From Aquipseudomonas alcaligenes (GTDB lineage: Bacteria; Pseudomonadota; Gammaproteobacteria; Pseudomonadales; Pseudomonadaceae): DNA of 64,000 nucleotides. Below are positions 1 to 8,484 of the stretch, one piece after another (the first letter of the stretch is position 1; each line of letters begins with the position of its first letter). Under the pieces are notes generated by a model. That model had not been told where the DNA came from, searched no databases, and saw nothing but the letters and a program-made list of their open reading frames with translations. The stretch spans positions 248,001 to 312,000 of the forward strand of contig NZ_FTNW01000006.1 of assembly GCF_900156545.1 (NCBI RefSeq), read 5' to 3'. The position numbers were made by a program, and so were the translations under genes.

Positions 1-801
1 ATTGCCCAGCTTGATGCTGGTAACGTCCTGGCCCTTGATCAGCATGTCCGCCTTACAGATGGCGAAGGACTCGGGGTTGAGCTCCTGGCCGTGCAGCGAC
101 ACGGTGACCTGCTGGCTGATGGACTGGATGTACTCGTCGCCCTCGGAGAGGAAGCCGCCGGTGCCGGCAGTCGGGTCGTAGATGGTGACGATGCTGTTGG
201 GTTTGAGCTTGTCGTCCTGTCCGGTGATCACCAGCGAGGTGGTCAGGTGCACGATATCGCGCGGGGTGAAGTGCTCCCCAGCGGTTTCGTTGGAGCTTTC
301 CGCGAACTTGCGGATCAGCTCTTCGAAGATGATGCCCATGCCGAAGTTGCTGATGCGCTCGGGGCTCAGGTCGGTCGCGGCAAAGCGCTGCACCACCTGA
401 TACAACAGGTTAGCGGCGGCGAGCTGCTGCACGAAGTCTTCAAAGTGGAAGTGCTCGAAGATCTCGCGGGCGTCCTTGCTGAAGGACTGCACATAGCTCA
501 TCAGGTCGGCGGCGGTCTGGGTGTCGGACAGCGTGCCGAGGGTCAGCTTGGAGGCATTGAAGAACTGCTGACCAGCCGCGCGCAGCAGCAGGCGCTCACG
601 CACCAGATCAGGCCGGCCTTCCTGCGCATAGGACTCACGGATCACCGCTTCCTTGGTCGGTTCCAGCACACATTCCATCCGCCGCAGCAGGGTGAACGGC
701 AGAATGATGCGACCGTACTGCGACTGCTTGAAGTCACCGCGCAGCAGGTCGGCAATCGACCAGAGAAAGGCGGCCGTCTGGGAATGGTTTTCCGTGTTCA
801 C
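1..801 (-). CDS. hsdM: Type I restriction-modification methyltransferase subunit HsdM (3' end outside window)
   Basis: The 267 residues in the window are the N-terminal part of an N6-adenine methylase of the type I restriction family, which would pair with HsdS and HsdR. The helical HsdM N-terminal domain comes first, followed by the SAM-binding motif I (DPTAGTGGF, residues 209-217). The catalytic NPPF motif would lie beyond the left edge. The start is a GTG at 801 because an AGGAGA Shine-Dalgarno lies just upstream, and no ATG in frame fits as well. The gene lies outside the tRNA-Pro island but directly beside its attL, so it is a second defence locus at the same chromosomal site. Whether hsdS and hsdR follow cannot be seen. 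Confidence 0.93.
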   Translation of the reverse strand, partial: MNTENHSQTAAFLWSIADLLRGDFKQSQYGRIILPFTLLRRMECVLEPTKEAVIRESYAQEGRPDLVRERLLLRAAGQQFFNASKLTLGTLSDTQTAADLMSYVQSFSKDAREIFEHFHFEDFVQQLAAANLLYQVVQRFAATDLSPERISNFGMGIIFEELIRKFAESSNETAGEHFTPRDIVHLTTSLVITGQDDKLKPNSIVTIYDPTAGTGGFLSEGDEYIQSISQQVTVSLHGQELNPESFAICKADMLIKGQDVTSIKLGN

Positions 802-912
802 GCAACTTCTCCTGGAACAGGACAGCAAAAGCGCGAGTTTAACCTGACGGAAAGGTCGGGACCGCATCTCTGTGAGCGCGTTTACCCCGGCATTTACACC
901 TGAGCCATAAAC

Positions 913-943
913 AAAAAAGCCTGATCATTTCTGATCAGGCTTT
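913..943 (-). terminator. Rho-independent terminator, probably the original tRNA-Pro terminator
   Basis: A perfect 9-bp stem (GCCTGATCA/TGATCAGGC) with a 4-nt loop is followed, on the minus strand, by a run of T. It lies just beyond the tRNA-Pro 3' fragment at attL. Before integration it would have followed the intact tRNA gene directly. Confidence 0.7.
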
Positions 944-956
944 GATGTTGGGATTA

Positions 957-1003
957 TTTGGTCGGGACGGAGTGATTCGAACACTCGACCCCTTGCACCC
1001 CAT
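957..1003. repeat. attL: 47-bp tRNA-Pro 3' core repeat
   Basis: These 47 bases are identical to 42533-42579 and include the discriminator, CCA, T-arm and 3' anticodon stem of tRNA-Pro. The sequence diverges immediately after the CCCCAT of the anticodon loop (AAAGG here, GCAAG at the other end). This is therefore a partial tRNA copy produced by integration and not a functional gene. Confidence 0.93.
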
Positions 1004-1132
1004 AAAGGTAATTTATCTACCAACGCAATCCAAAGAAATCCAAAAATCACCATATAGCCCTTATAAATCGGGTATCTCACAGGTTTTACTGTCCAATCGA
1101 TTGCTATACCATCCAATCAAAGCCTACGAGAA

Positions 1133-1152
1133 ACGGTGACCATACGGTGACC
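1133..1152. promoter_or_regulatory. Paired ACGGTGACC motifs, candidate integrase arm sites (left)
   Basis: The 9-mer ACGGTGACC occurs at 1133-1141 and 1144-1152, one helical turn (11 bp) apart. The same pair with the same spacing occurs at the right end (42427-42446). The pair ends 14 bp before the integrase start codon, so binding there could also repress integrase transcription. The role is inferred from position and symmetry. Confidence 0.55.
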
Positions 1153-1166
1153 AAGCTAGGAATGCG

Positions 1167-2504
1167 ATGGCAACGATAACTGACAAGCAAATGGCTGCTA
1201 AGCCTGCAAAACCAACGTGGCTGATTGAGGATGCTCCTCGTGGATGCGGTCGCTTTATGGCAAGGCTCAGGCCAAATGGCGAGCGACACTTCTACTTCCG
1301 CTATACGAACTCTCGCAGCGAGCGCGTCTTTCTTCCGCTGGGCGTTTATGACCCTGCCGGAATAGACGGCCTGACCCTAAAAGAAGCCAGAGCTAAAGCA
1401 GGTGAACTTTCACGCCTCTATCAGGGCGGCGTTCGCGATCTACGCGAACACTTCCAGGCCGAAGAAGAAGCGAAGACAGCCGCAAGAGAAGCGGAGCAAA
1501 AGCGCCTTGCTGCCGAGAAGGCTGCATCTGAGGAGGCTGAAGCAAAGCAAGCGGCAAGAAAAACAGTTCAAGACCTCTTTGACCACTGGGCCAAGGTTGA
1601 TCTGATAAACCGTAAAGATGGCGGAGATGAGGTACGTCGGATGTTCAAAAAGGACGTCCTCCCCCTGCTTGGGACATTGCCACTTGAAGAAGTCCGCAAA
1701 GGCCACATCACTGAAGTAACTGACGCATTGTTGGCCCGAGGCGTGAACCGCATGGCCAAGTTGATTTTCAGCCTGATGCGCCAAATGTTTCGATTTGCTG
1801 TAGATCGAGACTTACTTGAGCATGATCCCACCGCAAGCATCCGGAAAGCCAAGATCGGCGGAAAAGATGTCGAGCGGGACAGAGTACTCAGCGATGAAGA
1901 AATATCTTCGCTTGCGAAGCTTTTGCCAGACGCAGGCCTTCTCGTTTCAACTGAAGCCGCTATATGGATTGCCTTATCCACATGCTGCCGCATAGGCGAA
2001 CTCATGAATGCTCGCTGGGAAAATGTCGATCTAAAAGCAGGGACCTGGCTTATTCCTGCCGAAGATAGCAAGAATGGAAAGGCTCACACAGTAGCGCTAT
2101 CTAATTTTTCCAGAGACCAATTCGAAAGAATAAAAGCAATTTCTGGCAAATGCCAATGGTGCTATCCAAACACCAAAAAGACAGGACCAGTTTGCTCCAA
2201 AACAGTCACAAAGCAACTTGGTGATAGGCAACGAAAACCTGATCAAGCAACAATGAGCAACCGAAGCGCCAGCTCTCAGGCTCTTCTACTAAAAGGGGGC
2301 AAGTGGACACCTCATGACCTGAGACGGACCGGAGCCACGATCATGACAGCTTTAGGTATTTTACCGGAGGTAGCTGAGAGATGCCTTAATCACACAGAAG
2401 AGAACAAAGTAAAAAGAACTTACCAAAGACACAGCTACTCGAAAGAAATGTCAGAAGCCTGGAGCTTACTAGGCTCACACTTGCAAAAAATCACGCAACA
2501 ATAA
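1167..2504 (+). CDS. int: P4-type tyrosine site-specific integrase
   Basis: A 445-residue tyrosine recombinase that would integrate and excise the island at tRNA-Pro. It has an N-terminal arm-binding domain, a charged Ala/Glu/Lys-rich helical linker (about residues 95-135), a core-binding domain and a C-terminal catalytic domain. The catalytic set is readable: Arg275 (CRIGEL), His383-x-x-Arg386 (HDLRR), His409 (LNH) and the nucleophile Tyr419 (TYQRH). The catalytic domain carries a small insertion with cysteines (about 325-345), which is unusual but does not disrupt the active-site order. The gene looks intact, and its base composition is clearly more AT-rich than the backbone. Confidence 0.95.
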   Translation: MATITDKQMAAKPAKPTWLIEDAPRGCGRFMARLRPNGERHFYFRYTNSRSERVFLPLGVYDPAGIDGLTLKEARAKAGELSRLYQGGVRDLREHFQAEEEAKTAAREAEQKRLAAEKAASEEAEAKQAARKTVQDLFDHWAKVDLINRKDGGDEVRRMFKKDVLPLLGTLPLEEVRKGHITEVTDALLARGVNRMAKLIFSLMRQMFRFAVDRDLLEHDPTASIRKAKIGGKDVERDRVLSDEEISSLAKLLPDAGLLVSTEAAIWIALSTCCRIGELMNARWENVDLKAGTWLIPAEDSKNGKAHTVALSNFSRDQFERIKAISGKCQWCYPNTKKTGPVCSKTVTKQLGDRQRKPDQATMSNRSASSQALLLKGGKWTPHDLRRTGATIMTALGILPEVAERCLNHTEENKVKRTYQRHSYSKEMSEAWSLLGSHLQKITQQ

Positions 2505-2532
2505 ATAAACACCAAAAATCCTAGACGCTACG

Positions 2533-3624
2533 TTATTTTATCAAAGCCCGCGCAGCCTTATTTTCGATAATAAAACTCAGAATGAATTGACGCAAACCAT
2601 CTAGATCAAAGACATTACCAAGCCCTGACTTTGAAATCCCAACCAAAACATCATTTGCTATAATTAGTGAAATTTCATAATTCTGATTCTGTCTGCTTTT
2701 AAATTTTTTATCCTCAAGCACACTCAAAATAACAGACTCAACAGTTTTAATATCACTTTGTTTAAGATGACCACGCCTAGATGCACTCCCACCCTTAATG
2801 GCGCGAGACCTTATTTCAGGCGAGATTCCAGAGTAAATTTGCTCAAGATAACCAATAAATTTCTCAGCACGCAGACACTCAGCAGAATAATCATCATCCA
2901 TTCCTTCACGCAAGCAGCGATATGCACTCGCCATACTAAAGCGAACAACATGAATAAGATCTTTCTCACGACGCGAGCTTCTACCAGGCCTTTCAGCCCT
3001 TGCACTCAACTCATTTAAATATAAATCAAAATTATCAATTTCATCTATTTCCCTTTCCGCCACATCAAGCATTGACTGCATATATTCCGAATACATACCA
3101 ACACCATCAAAGTATCTAGGATACCTATCCAGCACGGCACGCGCCCGATGGCAGAGCGCATCAAATCGCTCATAAGACTCTTTTTGAAATTCATTAACTT
3201 CATTTTCAGCAACTCTACGCCTTTGCTCATGAACCCAGTTATTTAAAATACTTAACGAACTGCATTCAGACATGTGGAGATCATCATCATCCAATTTGGC
3301 CACTTCATCCCAAGCTTCTCGTATAGAAATCCACTTGAAACCTGCAGCATCTATGTCCCCACCAACATATTTCATCAAAAAATTAACAAGGGTTCCACCT
3401 TCAACAAATATCAAGTGGAGCGGTATAAAAATAAACTCAGCGTTAATACAGAAATCCTCAGCCAGCCTAGAATGCACCAATTTTGTCGGCGCGCAATCCG
3501 GATTGAACCCCCACCTCAAGAACAAATTTTCAGAATAGTTAACTTCTTTTGATATTAAAACTTCAAAAGAGTCATTAGTAATCAATACACCGTAATGGGC
3601 AGCTTTCGGCACAGCAAGCTTCAT
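2533..3624 (-). CDS. Protein of unknown function, AT-rich, 363 aa
   Basis: I do not recognise a family. The product is acidic and mostly helical, with no signal peptide, no clear membrane segment and no familiar catalytic motif. Its 3' end lies 28 bp from the convergent integrase stop, so it sits in the usual position of integrase-linked accessory cargo. Codon use and base composition are strikingly AT-rich for Pseudomonas, indicating recent transfer from another source. The long open frame and lack of disruptions support a real gene. Function cannot be assigned. Confidence 0.75.
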   Translation of the reverse strand: MKLAVPKAAHYGVLITNDSFEVLISKEVNYSENLFLRWGFNPDCAPTKLVHSRLAEDFCINAEFIFIPLHLIFVEGGTLVNFLMKYVGGDIDAAGFKWISIREAWDEVAKLDDDDLHMSECSSLSILNNWVHEQRRRVAENEVNEFQKESYERFDALCHRARAVLDRYPRYFDGVGMYSEYMQSMLDVAEREIDEIDNFDLYLNELSARAERPGRSSRREKDLIHVVRFSMASAYRCLREGMDDDYSAECLRAEKFIGYLEQIYSGISPEIRSRAIKGGSASRRGHLKQSDIKTVESVILSVLEDKKFKSRQNQNYEISLIIANDVLVGISKSGLGNVFDLDGLRQFILSFIIENKAARALIK

Positions 3625-3981
3625 AAGCCTATCTCCTCAATTTCACAGCAAGCCTAGCACTCCCCTTCCTCAGTCCGCCCATGGTCAATGCCTGAGAGGC
3701 CAACAGCTTCCTCATCCGCGCCCCCCCCAAGTCTATGCCATCACGCCTGCTCGCTTTCTGCATCCCCAAAAGATGGAGCGCCAAAAGCCTGCGATAGCTG
3801 CGATTGAGTCGCAGCTATCGCAGGCTTTTGATCCCCCCACGCCCAAAACACCAGCCCCGTACCAAAAAGATCCAATCGATTCAAGACCGGCGCATACAGG
3901 TAAAAAATTACCACTAAGTAGAACCAGTGAACGCCCTAGGGCACAGGCATAGCATCGCCTCACCAACTCGGAGGCAATCAG
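3625..3981. other. Divergent intergenic region with a long palindrome
   Basis: This 357-bp stretch separates two divergently read genes and should hold both promoters. The only obvious structure is the 22-bp perfect inverted repeat at 3782-3830. I see no ORF with a convincing ribosome-binding site, and no tRNA. Confidence 0.5.
3782..3830. repeat. 22-bp perfect inverted repeat with 5-nt loop
   Basis: The left arm (3782-3803) and right arm (3809-3830) are exact reverse complements around a TTGAG loop. The arms end in AAAA/TTTT and so could act as a bidirectional terminator. However, the flanking genes start here and do not end here, which makes simple termination unlikely. A replication or regulatory hairpin, or the end of an unannotated small RNA, are alternatives. 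Confidence 0.8.
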
Positions 3982-4338
3982 ATGACCAACACCCGCGAAC
4001 CAGAGGCGAAGACTTTCGAAAGGGATCCAACCGCCCTACTTCGATCTGAGCACTTTGCCAATTCACACAACTCACTATCCAAGCTGTGGACAAAGGAGAC
4101 GAACGCAAACACAGAAAAAACATCAAAAACCCAAATCATTCGGCTAGGCCAGCTAACGCAGATGCTTTCGATTTCACGCTCCTGTGTTTATGACTGGCTG
4201 AATCCAAAGTCACCAAGGCACGACCCATCATTTCCGAAACAAGTTCGGCTCTCTGGGCGCAAAAGTGGTGGCGCAGTAGGTTGGCGACTGGAATCAGTTA
4301 TCGCATGGCTAAACAATCGCGACCAACAAAATATCTAA
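3982..4338 (+). CDS. AlpA-like helix-turn-helix regulator
   Basis: The 118-residue product has an unstructured N-terminal half and a C-terminal AlpA/excisionase-type winged HTH (from about residue 50: IIRLGQLTQML, then CVYDWLNP, FPKQVRLS, and a GWRLESVIAWL wing). P4-like elements use AlpA proteins to activate excision or satellite gene expression. The family size is usually about 70 residues, so the first 45 residues are an extension, or a downstream start may be used. A GGAGG lies shortly before the chosen ATG. It precedes the DUF3987 gene by 46 bp, probably as an operon. Confidence 0.8.
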   Translation: MTNTREPEAKTFERDPTALLRSEHFANSHNSLSKLWTKETNANTEKTSKTQIIRLGQLTQMLSISRSCVYDWLNPKSPRHDPSFPKQVRLSGRKSGGAVGWRLESVIAWLNNRDQQNI

Positions 4339-4384
4339 ACATAACCATAGAAACTTTGAACACAAGCCAAAGAGAGAAAATAAA

Positions 4385-5800
4385 ATGAATCAAGACATCA
4401 CCAATGAAACAATCCTAACTGCACTCAATGAGTTCCCCTTGCTTAAAGATATGGTTATTGAGGTGGCCGAAGCAACACAAGCACCATTGGAGTTAGTTTT
4501 AGCCTCAGCGCTTTCAACCATTTCGCTCCTATGCCAACCACTGATTGATGTAGAGCGACCAGGGAAAATGATCGGCCCAGTCTCTCTAATGGTCATCAGC
4601 ATTGCACAGTCCGGAGAAAGAAAGTCAACTGTTGAAAGCATGTTTATGGGTGCCGTCCGGGTATTTGTAGTGAATGCGCTTAAAGCACATGAAAAAGAAT
4701 TACTTGTATGGCGAATCAAATCAGAAGCCTGGGAAGCACGAAAGCGCAAAATCATTAAAGAGATGAGCGATCATCCTGAGACCGAACCAGCATACAAACA
4801 CTTCGAAAATGAATTAATTCTCCATCACGAACTGAAACCCGAACGACCGCGCGCATTCAATCCCATCTATGAAGACGCCACTACCGCAGCTCTTCTCAAA
4901 GGAATGCGTCTTGACTGCCCTTGGGCTGCTTTGATGTCAAGTGAAGGAATTTCTGCTTTAAAAGGCGTGTTTAATGATTTTGGAAAAGTTAACGCGCTAT
5001 GGACTGGAAGTACTATTGATGTAGCACGAGCAACAGTTGATGGATGCTCACTAAATGATGCGCGACTAACCATAGGCATTATGATTCAACCTCAAGTACT
5101 AAAGGAGTATCTTGAGGGAAAGGGAGATCGCGCTCGATCTGTGGGCCTACTATCTCGCGCCTTAGTCTTTAACCCAGAGTCGACCCAAGGAAAGCGATTC
5201 ATTAGCAAGCGACCAACAAATAAAGAAGTCATCGCACGATACCAGTCACGAGCAAAGCAACTTCTTGAGAAATGCATGCAACGACTTCACAACATCACAG
5301 GAGATAAGGAAGTGATAAACTTCTCTTCAGACGCCGCCGAATACTGGACTGAGTCATACAACAAGATCGAATACGAACTACAGAAAGGCGGAAAGTATGA
5401 ACGATCAAAGGACCATGCATCTAAACTCAGCGAGAACATCGCGCGAGTAGCCGCACTCTTACACTATTTTGAATTTGGTAATGGCACTATATCTTTGACA
5501 GAGCTCAAGTCAGCAGAGAAAATTGTTCTTGAGTGCTCTAAAACATTCCGAAACGAGTTCACGTTTATGCCAAACATCATCAGTGATGCAGAGGTCCTAT
5601 ATGCCTGGCTACAGTCAAACTGCAAAAACTCGACACTCTTTAACTGGGTTGAAAAAAACACAATACTCAACAAAGGCCCATGGAAATTTCGGACAGTGTC
5701 AAAGTTAAACCCACTCCTCGACTGCCTTGAGGCCTTAGGAAAAGTCAGTATCGATTACACTGATAAACCTGTACGTGTTGTACTAAAGCAGAATTACTAG
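4385..5800 (+). CDS. DUF3987/YfjI-family protein
   Basis: The 471-residue product matches the DUF3987 (YfjI) family found next to AlpA genes in P4-like islands. A P-loop-like segment, SGERKST, lies at about residues 78-84, in the family's primase/helicase-like ATPase fold. A charged helical insertion follows, then the conserved stretch containing SSEG and a C-terminal winged-helix-like end. It may take part in replication of the excised element, but that is inference from family context. It lies downstream of the AlpA-like gene and is followed by a clear terminator. Confidence 0.8.
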   Translation: MNQDITNETILTALNEFPLLKDMVIEVAEATQAPLELVLASALSTISLLCQPLIDVERPGKMIGPVSLMVISIAQSGERKSTVESMFMGAVRVFVVNALKAHEKELLVWRIKSEAWEARKRKIIKEMSDHPETEPAYKHFENELILHHELKPERPRAFNPIYEDATTAALLKGMRLDCPWAALMSSEGISALKGVFNDFGKVNALWTGSTIDVARATVDGCSLNDARLTIGIMIQPQVLKEYLEGKGDRARSVGLLSRALVFNPESTQGKRFISKRPTNKEVIARYQSRAKQLLEKCMQRLHNITGDKEVINFSSDAAEYWTESYNKIEYELQKGGKYERSKDHASKLSENIARVAALLHYFEFGNGTISLTELKSAEKIVLECSKTFRNEFTFMPNIISDAEVLYAWLQSNCKNSTLFNWVEKNTILNKGPWKFRTVSKLNPLLDCLEALGKVSIDYTDKPVRVVLKQNY

Positions 5801-5815
5801 TGAATCATCAATTTC

Positions 5816-5841
5816 AACACCGGCCTTGTGCCGGTGTTTTT
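5816..5841 (+). terminator. Rho-independent terminator after the DUF3987 gene
   Basis: A 9-bp stem (AACACCGGC/GCCGGTGTT) with a CTTGT loop runs straight into TTTTT, 16 bp after the stop codon. Confidence 0.85.
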
Positions 5842-5913
5842 ATTAGCACTTAATTCGAATTTTTCTCAAAAACACATTACCGCAATGACATCTGTACCAA
5901 GGAGGATCTCCCC

Positions 5914-6243
5914 ATGTCATTGCACTGCCCTCGCTGTCACTCCCCAAAAGTCGCTTCTTTCCATCACGCCATGAAAGCTGGTGCGGCCATCGGCGCGGTC
6001 GGTGGCCTCGCACGTGGCGTCAGTGCTGCTCTGGCAGGCGGCAAGGCCGGCGCAGCGCTTGGCGTAATCGCCGGCCCTGTCGGCATCACACTCGGTTCTG
6101 TATCTGGCGCCATTCTCGGTGGCCTGGCCGGAAGCGTCGGCGGCTGTGCGATCGGCGCTCAGCTCGGTGAATCGCTCGACCGCCATGTTCTGGCTCACAA
6201 CCTCTGCCTGCTCTGCGGTCACCGCTTCAATCTGCCGGCCTAA
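5914..6243 (+). CDS. Glycine-zipper protein flanked by two CxxC zinc-ribbon halves
   Basis: The 109-residue protein starts with CPRC (Cys5/Cys8) and ends with CLLC near residue 97. The intervening 65 residues form a Gly/Ala-rich glycine-zipper with repeated GxxxG spacing and two hydrophobic stretches, one containing VIAGPVGITLG. The two CxxC pairs could join into one zinc ribbon if the hydrophobic hairpin inserts into a membrane, which would bring the ends together. An AAGGAGG precedes the ATG by 8 nt. It leads the phage-like module. No function is known to me. The architecture is visible but the topology is inferred. Confidence 0.8.
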   Translation: MSLHCPRCHSPKVASFHHAMKAGAAIGAVGGLARGVSAALAGGKAGAALGVIAGPVGITLGSVSGAILGGLAGSVGGCAIGAQLGESLDRHVLAHNLCLLCGHRFNLPA

Positions 6244-6339
6244 TCCGGCCACCGCCCCCTCGTCCTTATCTCTAATTGATTGCCGGTGCTGCGCTCTGCG
6301 CGGCGCTTTATGCCGGCCTGCACCCAAAGGAAATTCGTC

Positions 6340-7308
6340 ATGGTTCATCAAATCGAACAAATGGCCTACGTTGGCGCTACTCCGTGGCATGGCCTGGGCA
6401 ACAACCTGCCCCAGAAACAGCCTATCGAGGTCTGGCAACGCGAAGCCGGCATGGACTGGCAGATCCTGGAAAGCCCCGTGCATTTCAAGTCGGACGCCAT
6501 CGGCCATCTGGGCGCGATCCATTCATTCCCGGAACAAAAGGTACTCTACCGTTCGGATACCAAGGCACCGCTGTCGGTGGTCTCGCAGCGTTATCACACC
6601 GTGCAGCCGCGCGAGGTGCTTGAGTTTTACCGAGATCTGACCGAGGTATCTGGCTACGAGCTGGAAACCGCTGGCGTGCTTAAGGGCGGGCGCAAGTTCT
6701 GGGCGCTGGCACGTACCGGACAGGGCGCTGCGCTTAAGGGCAATGACCTTGTGAATGGCTACCTGCTGCTCGCGACCTCCTGCGACGGCACCCTGGCTAC
6801 CACCGCAACGCCCACGACTATCCGTGTTGTCTGCAATAACACTCTAACCATCGCCTTGGACGGCACCAGTCGTGCGATCAAGGTGCCGCACAGCACCCGC
6901 TTCGACGGCGACCTGGTGAAGAAGCAGCTCGGTATCGCCGCCTCGCAATGGGATGACTTCATGTACCGCATGCGCCACTTAGCTGAACGCAAGGTGCAGT
7001 GGCATGAGGCGCTGGGCTTCTTCATGAATGTGATGTGCGACACCAGCCCGACCGGCGCACTGCCGGAGCAACTGCCCAACGAGCGCGCACTGCGCAAAGT
7101 GCAGGAGCTTTACGAAGGTCGTGGTCGCGGCAGCCAACTGGACTCGGCACGTGGTACAGCCTGGGGCTTGCTCAATGCCGTGACCGAGTACGTCGATCAC
7201 GAGCGCCGGGCACGCAGCACTGAGTATCGCCTCGACTCCGCTTGGTTCGGCCAGGGAGCCCAGATCAAGCAACGAGCTCTGGATACAGCCCTGCAACTGG
7301 TCGCCTGA
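6340..7308 (+). CDS. DUF932 phage/plasmid-like protein
   Basis: The 322-residue product belongs to the DUF932 (phage/plasmid-related TIGR03299) family. It has the characteristic opening AYVGATPWHGLGN, the SQRYHTVQP segment and the central VVCNNTL motif. The open frame extends to 6280, but the ATG at 6340 is preceded by AAAGGA and gives the normal family N-terminus. These proteins are common in mobile elements beside YqaJ nucleases and RadC proteins, and their biochemical role is not established. It is separated from the next gene by an 11-bp hairpin. Confidence 0.88.
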   Translation: MVHQIEQMAYVGATPWHGLGNNLPQKQPIEVWQREAGMDWQILESPVHFKSDAIGHLGAIHSFPEQKVLYRSDTKAPLSVVSQRYHTVQPREVLEFYRDLTEVSGYELETAGVLKGGRKFWALARTGQGAALKGNDLVNGYLLLATSCDGTLATTATPTTIRVVCNNTLTIALDGTSRAIKVPHSTRFDGDLVKKQLGIAASQWDDFMYRMRHLAERKVQWHEALGFFMNVMCDTSPTGALPEQLPNERALRKVQELYEGRGRGSQLDSARGTAWGLLNAVTEYVDHERRARSTEYRLDSAWFGQGAQIKQRALDTALQLVA

Positions 7309-7330
7309 CCTTTTACCTATCCCACCCCAT

Positions 7331-7370
7331 AACGCCCGACCCGCTTCGCTGCAGGTCGGGCGTTTCTATT
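7331..7370 (+). terminator. Hairpin between DUF932 and YqaJ genes
   Basis: An 11-bp perfect stem (7331-7341 with 7354-7364) is followed by a broken T-run, TTTCTATTT. It lies 22 bp after one stop and 18 bp before the next start, so it could partly terminate or tune read-through. Confidence 0.55.
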
Positions 7371-7387
7371 TCTGCAAGGTGAACGCT

Positions 7388-8392
7388 ATGAAAGCTACTT
7401 CATTGAATCGCAGCACCAGCACAACCCGTCCGGCTCTGCGCCTGGTCAGCACCAAGGAGCTGCCACGCGAGGACTGGCTTCAGATCCGAAAGCAAGGCAT
7501 CGGCAGTTCGGACGCTGCGGCAGCCGTAGGCCTCAACCCCTACAAGTCGCAGCTGGAGCTCTGGATGGAGAAGACAGGCCGCGACGCTGGTATGCCCAAG
7601 GCCGATCCTCAGGATGAGGAAAGCCCTATGTACTGGGGCAACGTCCTGGAGCCCATCGTGGCCTGGCATTACAGCAAGCGCACGAAGAACAAGGTCCGCC
7701 GCATCAACGCCGTGCTGCAGCACCCGGATCCTGAGCTGCCCTGGATGCTGGCCAACATCGACCGCGAGGTGATCGGGGCTGACGATGTGCAGATCCTCGA
7801 ATGCAAGACAGCCGGCATAAACGGCGCACGCCTCTGGAAAGATGGCGTGCCGGAGTATGTGCAGCTGCAGGTGATGCACCAGCTCGCCGTCACCGGCAAG
7901 CAGGCGGCGGATGTGGCTGTGCTGCTGGGCGGCCAGACGCTGGAGATACACCGCATTGAGCGGGATGAGCAGATGATCGCTCGCCTGATCGAGCTAGAGC
8001 GCCAGTTCTGGCACTACGTGGAGACTGATACGCCGCCACCTGCTGATGGCACGGCTTCCGCTGAGTTGGCGCTGCGCTGCCTCTACCCGGAGGATAACGG
8101 CCAAGTCGTCGACCTCAGCGGCCATGCCGGTCTGGCCGCTGCCTTCATTGAACTGAAAGCCGTGCGTCAGTCGATTGCCGTCAGAGAGAAGCGCGAGGCC
8201 GAGCTCAAGCAGATGCTGCAGCAGGCCATGGGCGATGCTAGTCGGGCGGAGTTTTCCAGCGGCTATGTCACCTGGCGCAAGGCCAAGGACAGCATCGGCC
8301 TCGATCTCGCTCAGTTGCTCAAGGACAAGCCCTACCTGCAGGCCAAGTACCCACTATTGAAACCGGGTTCACGGCGCTTCCTAGTCGGCTGA
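7388..8392 (+). CDS. YqaJ-family phage recombination exonuclease
   Basis: The 334-residue product is a YqaJ/lambda-exonuclease-type PD-(D/E)XK nuclease, the nuclease half of a phage recombination system. Visible motifs are IRKQGIGSSDAAAAVGLNPY near the N-terminus, the catalytic ILECKTA strand (Glu-x-Lys) at about residues 135-141, and PEYVQLQVMHQLAVTG after it. The ATG at 7388 is preceded by AAGGTGA. A GTG three codons upstream overlaps that ribosome site and is less likely. It is expected to resect double-stranded ends, but no RecT-like annealing partner is recognised beside it. Confidence 0.9.
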   Translation: MKATSLNRSTSTTRPALRLVSTKELPREDWLQIRKQGIGSSDAAAAVGLNPYKSQLELWMEKTGRDAGMPKADPQDEESPMYWGNVLEPIVAWHYSKRTKNKVRRINAVLQHPDPELPWMLANIDREVIGADDVQILECKTAGINGARLWKDGVPEYVQLQVMHQLAVTGKQAADVAVLLGGQTLEIHRIERDEQMIARLIELERQFWHYVETDTPPPADGTASAELALRCLYPEDNGQVVDLSGHAGLAAAFIELKAVRQSIAVREKREAELKQMLQQAMGDASRAEFSSGYVTWRKAKDSIGLDLAQLLKDKPYLQAKYPLLKPGSRRFLVG

Positions 8393-8425
8393 AACCCAAC
8401 CTTTTCCTCCCTTCCCTCCCCCTTG

Positions 8426-8465
8426 GCCAGCTCATGCAGTTCGCGCTGCGTGGCTGGCTTTTTTT
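8426..8465 (+). terminator. Rho-independent terminator-like hairpin before the Gp3-like gene
   Basis: An imperfect stem (GCCAGC...GCTGGC plus an inner CATGCAG/CTGCGTG arm, around TTCGCG) is followed immediately by seven T. It sits 33 bp after the YqaJ stop and 19 bp before the next start. Confidence 0.65.
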
Positions 8466-8484
8466 CATTTCCAGGAGACTCACC

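Noticed and set aside
91..903. Long plus-strand open frame at the left end
   Set aside because: It is the antisense shadow of hsdM, whose minus-strand product has the conserved methylase motif.
957..1003. A second tRNA-Pro gene
   Set aside because: Only the 3' part is present and the sequence diverges in the anticodon loop. It is the attL copy.
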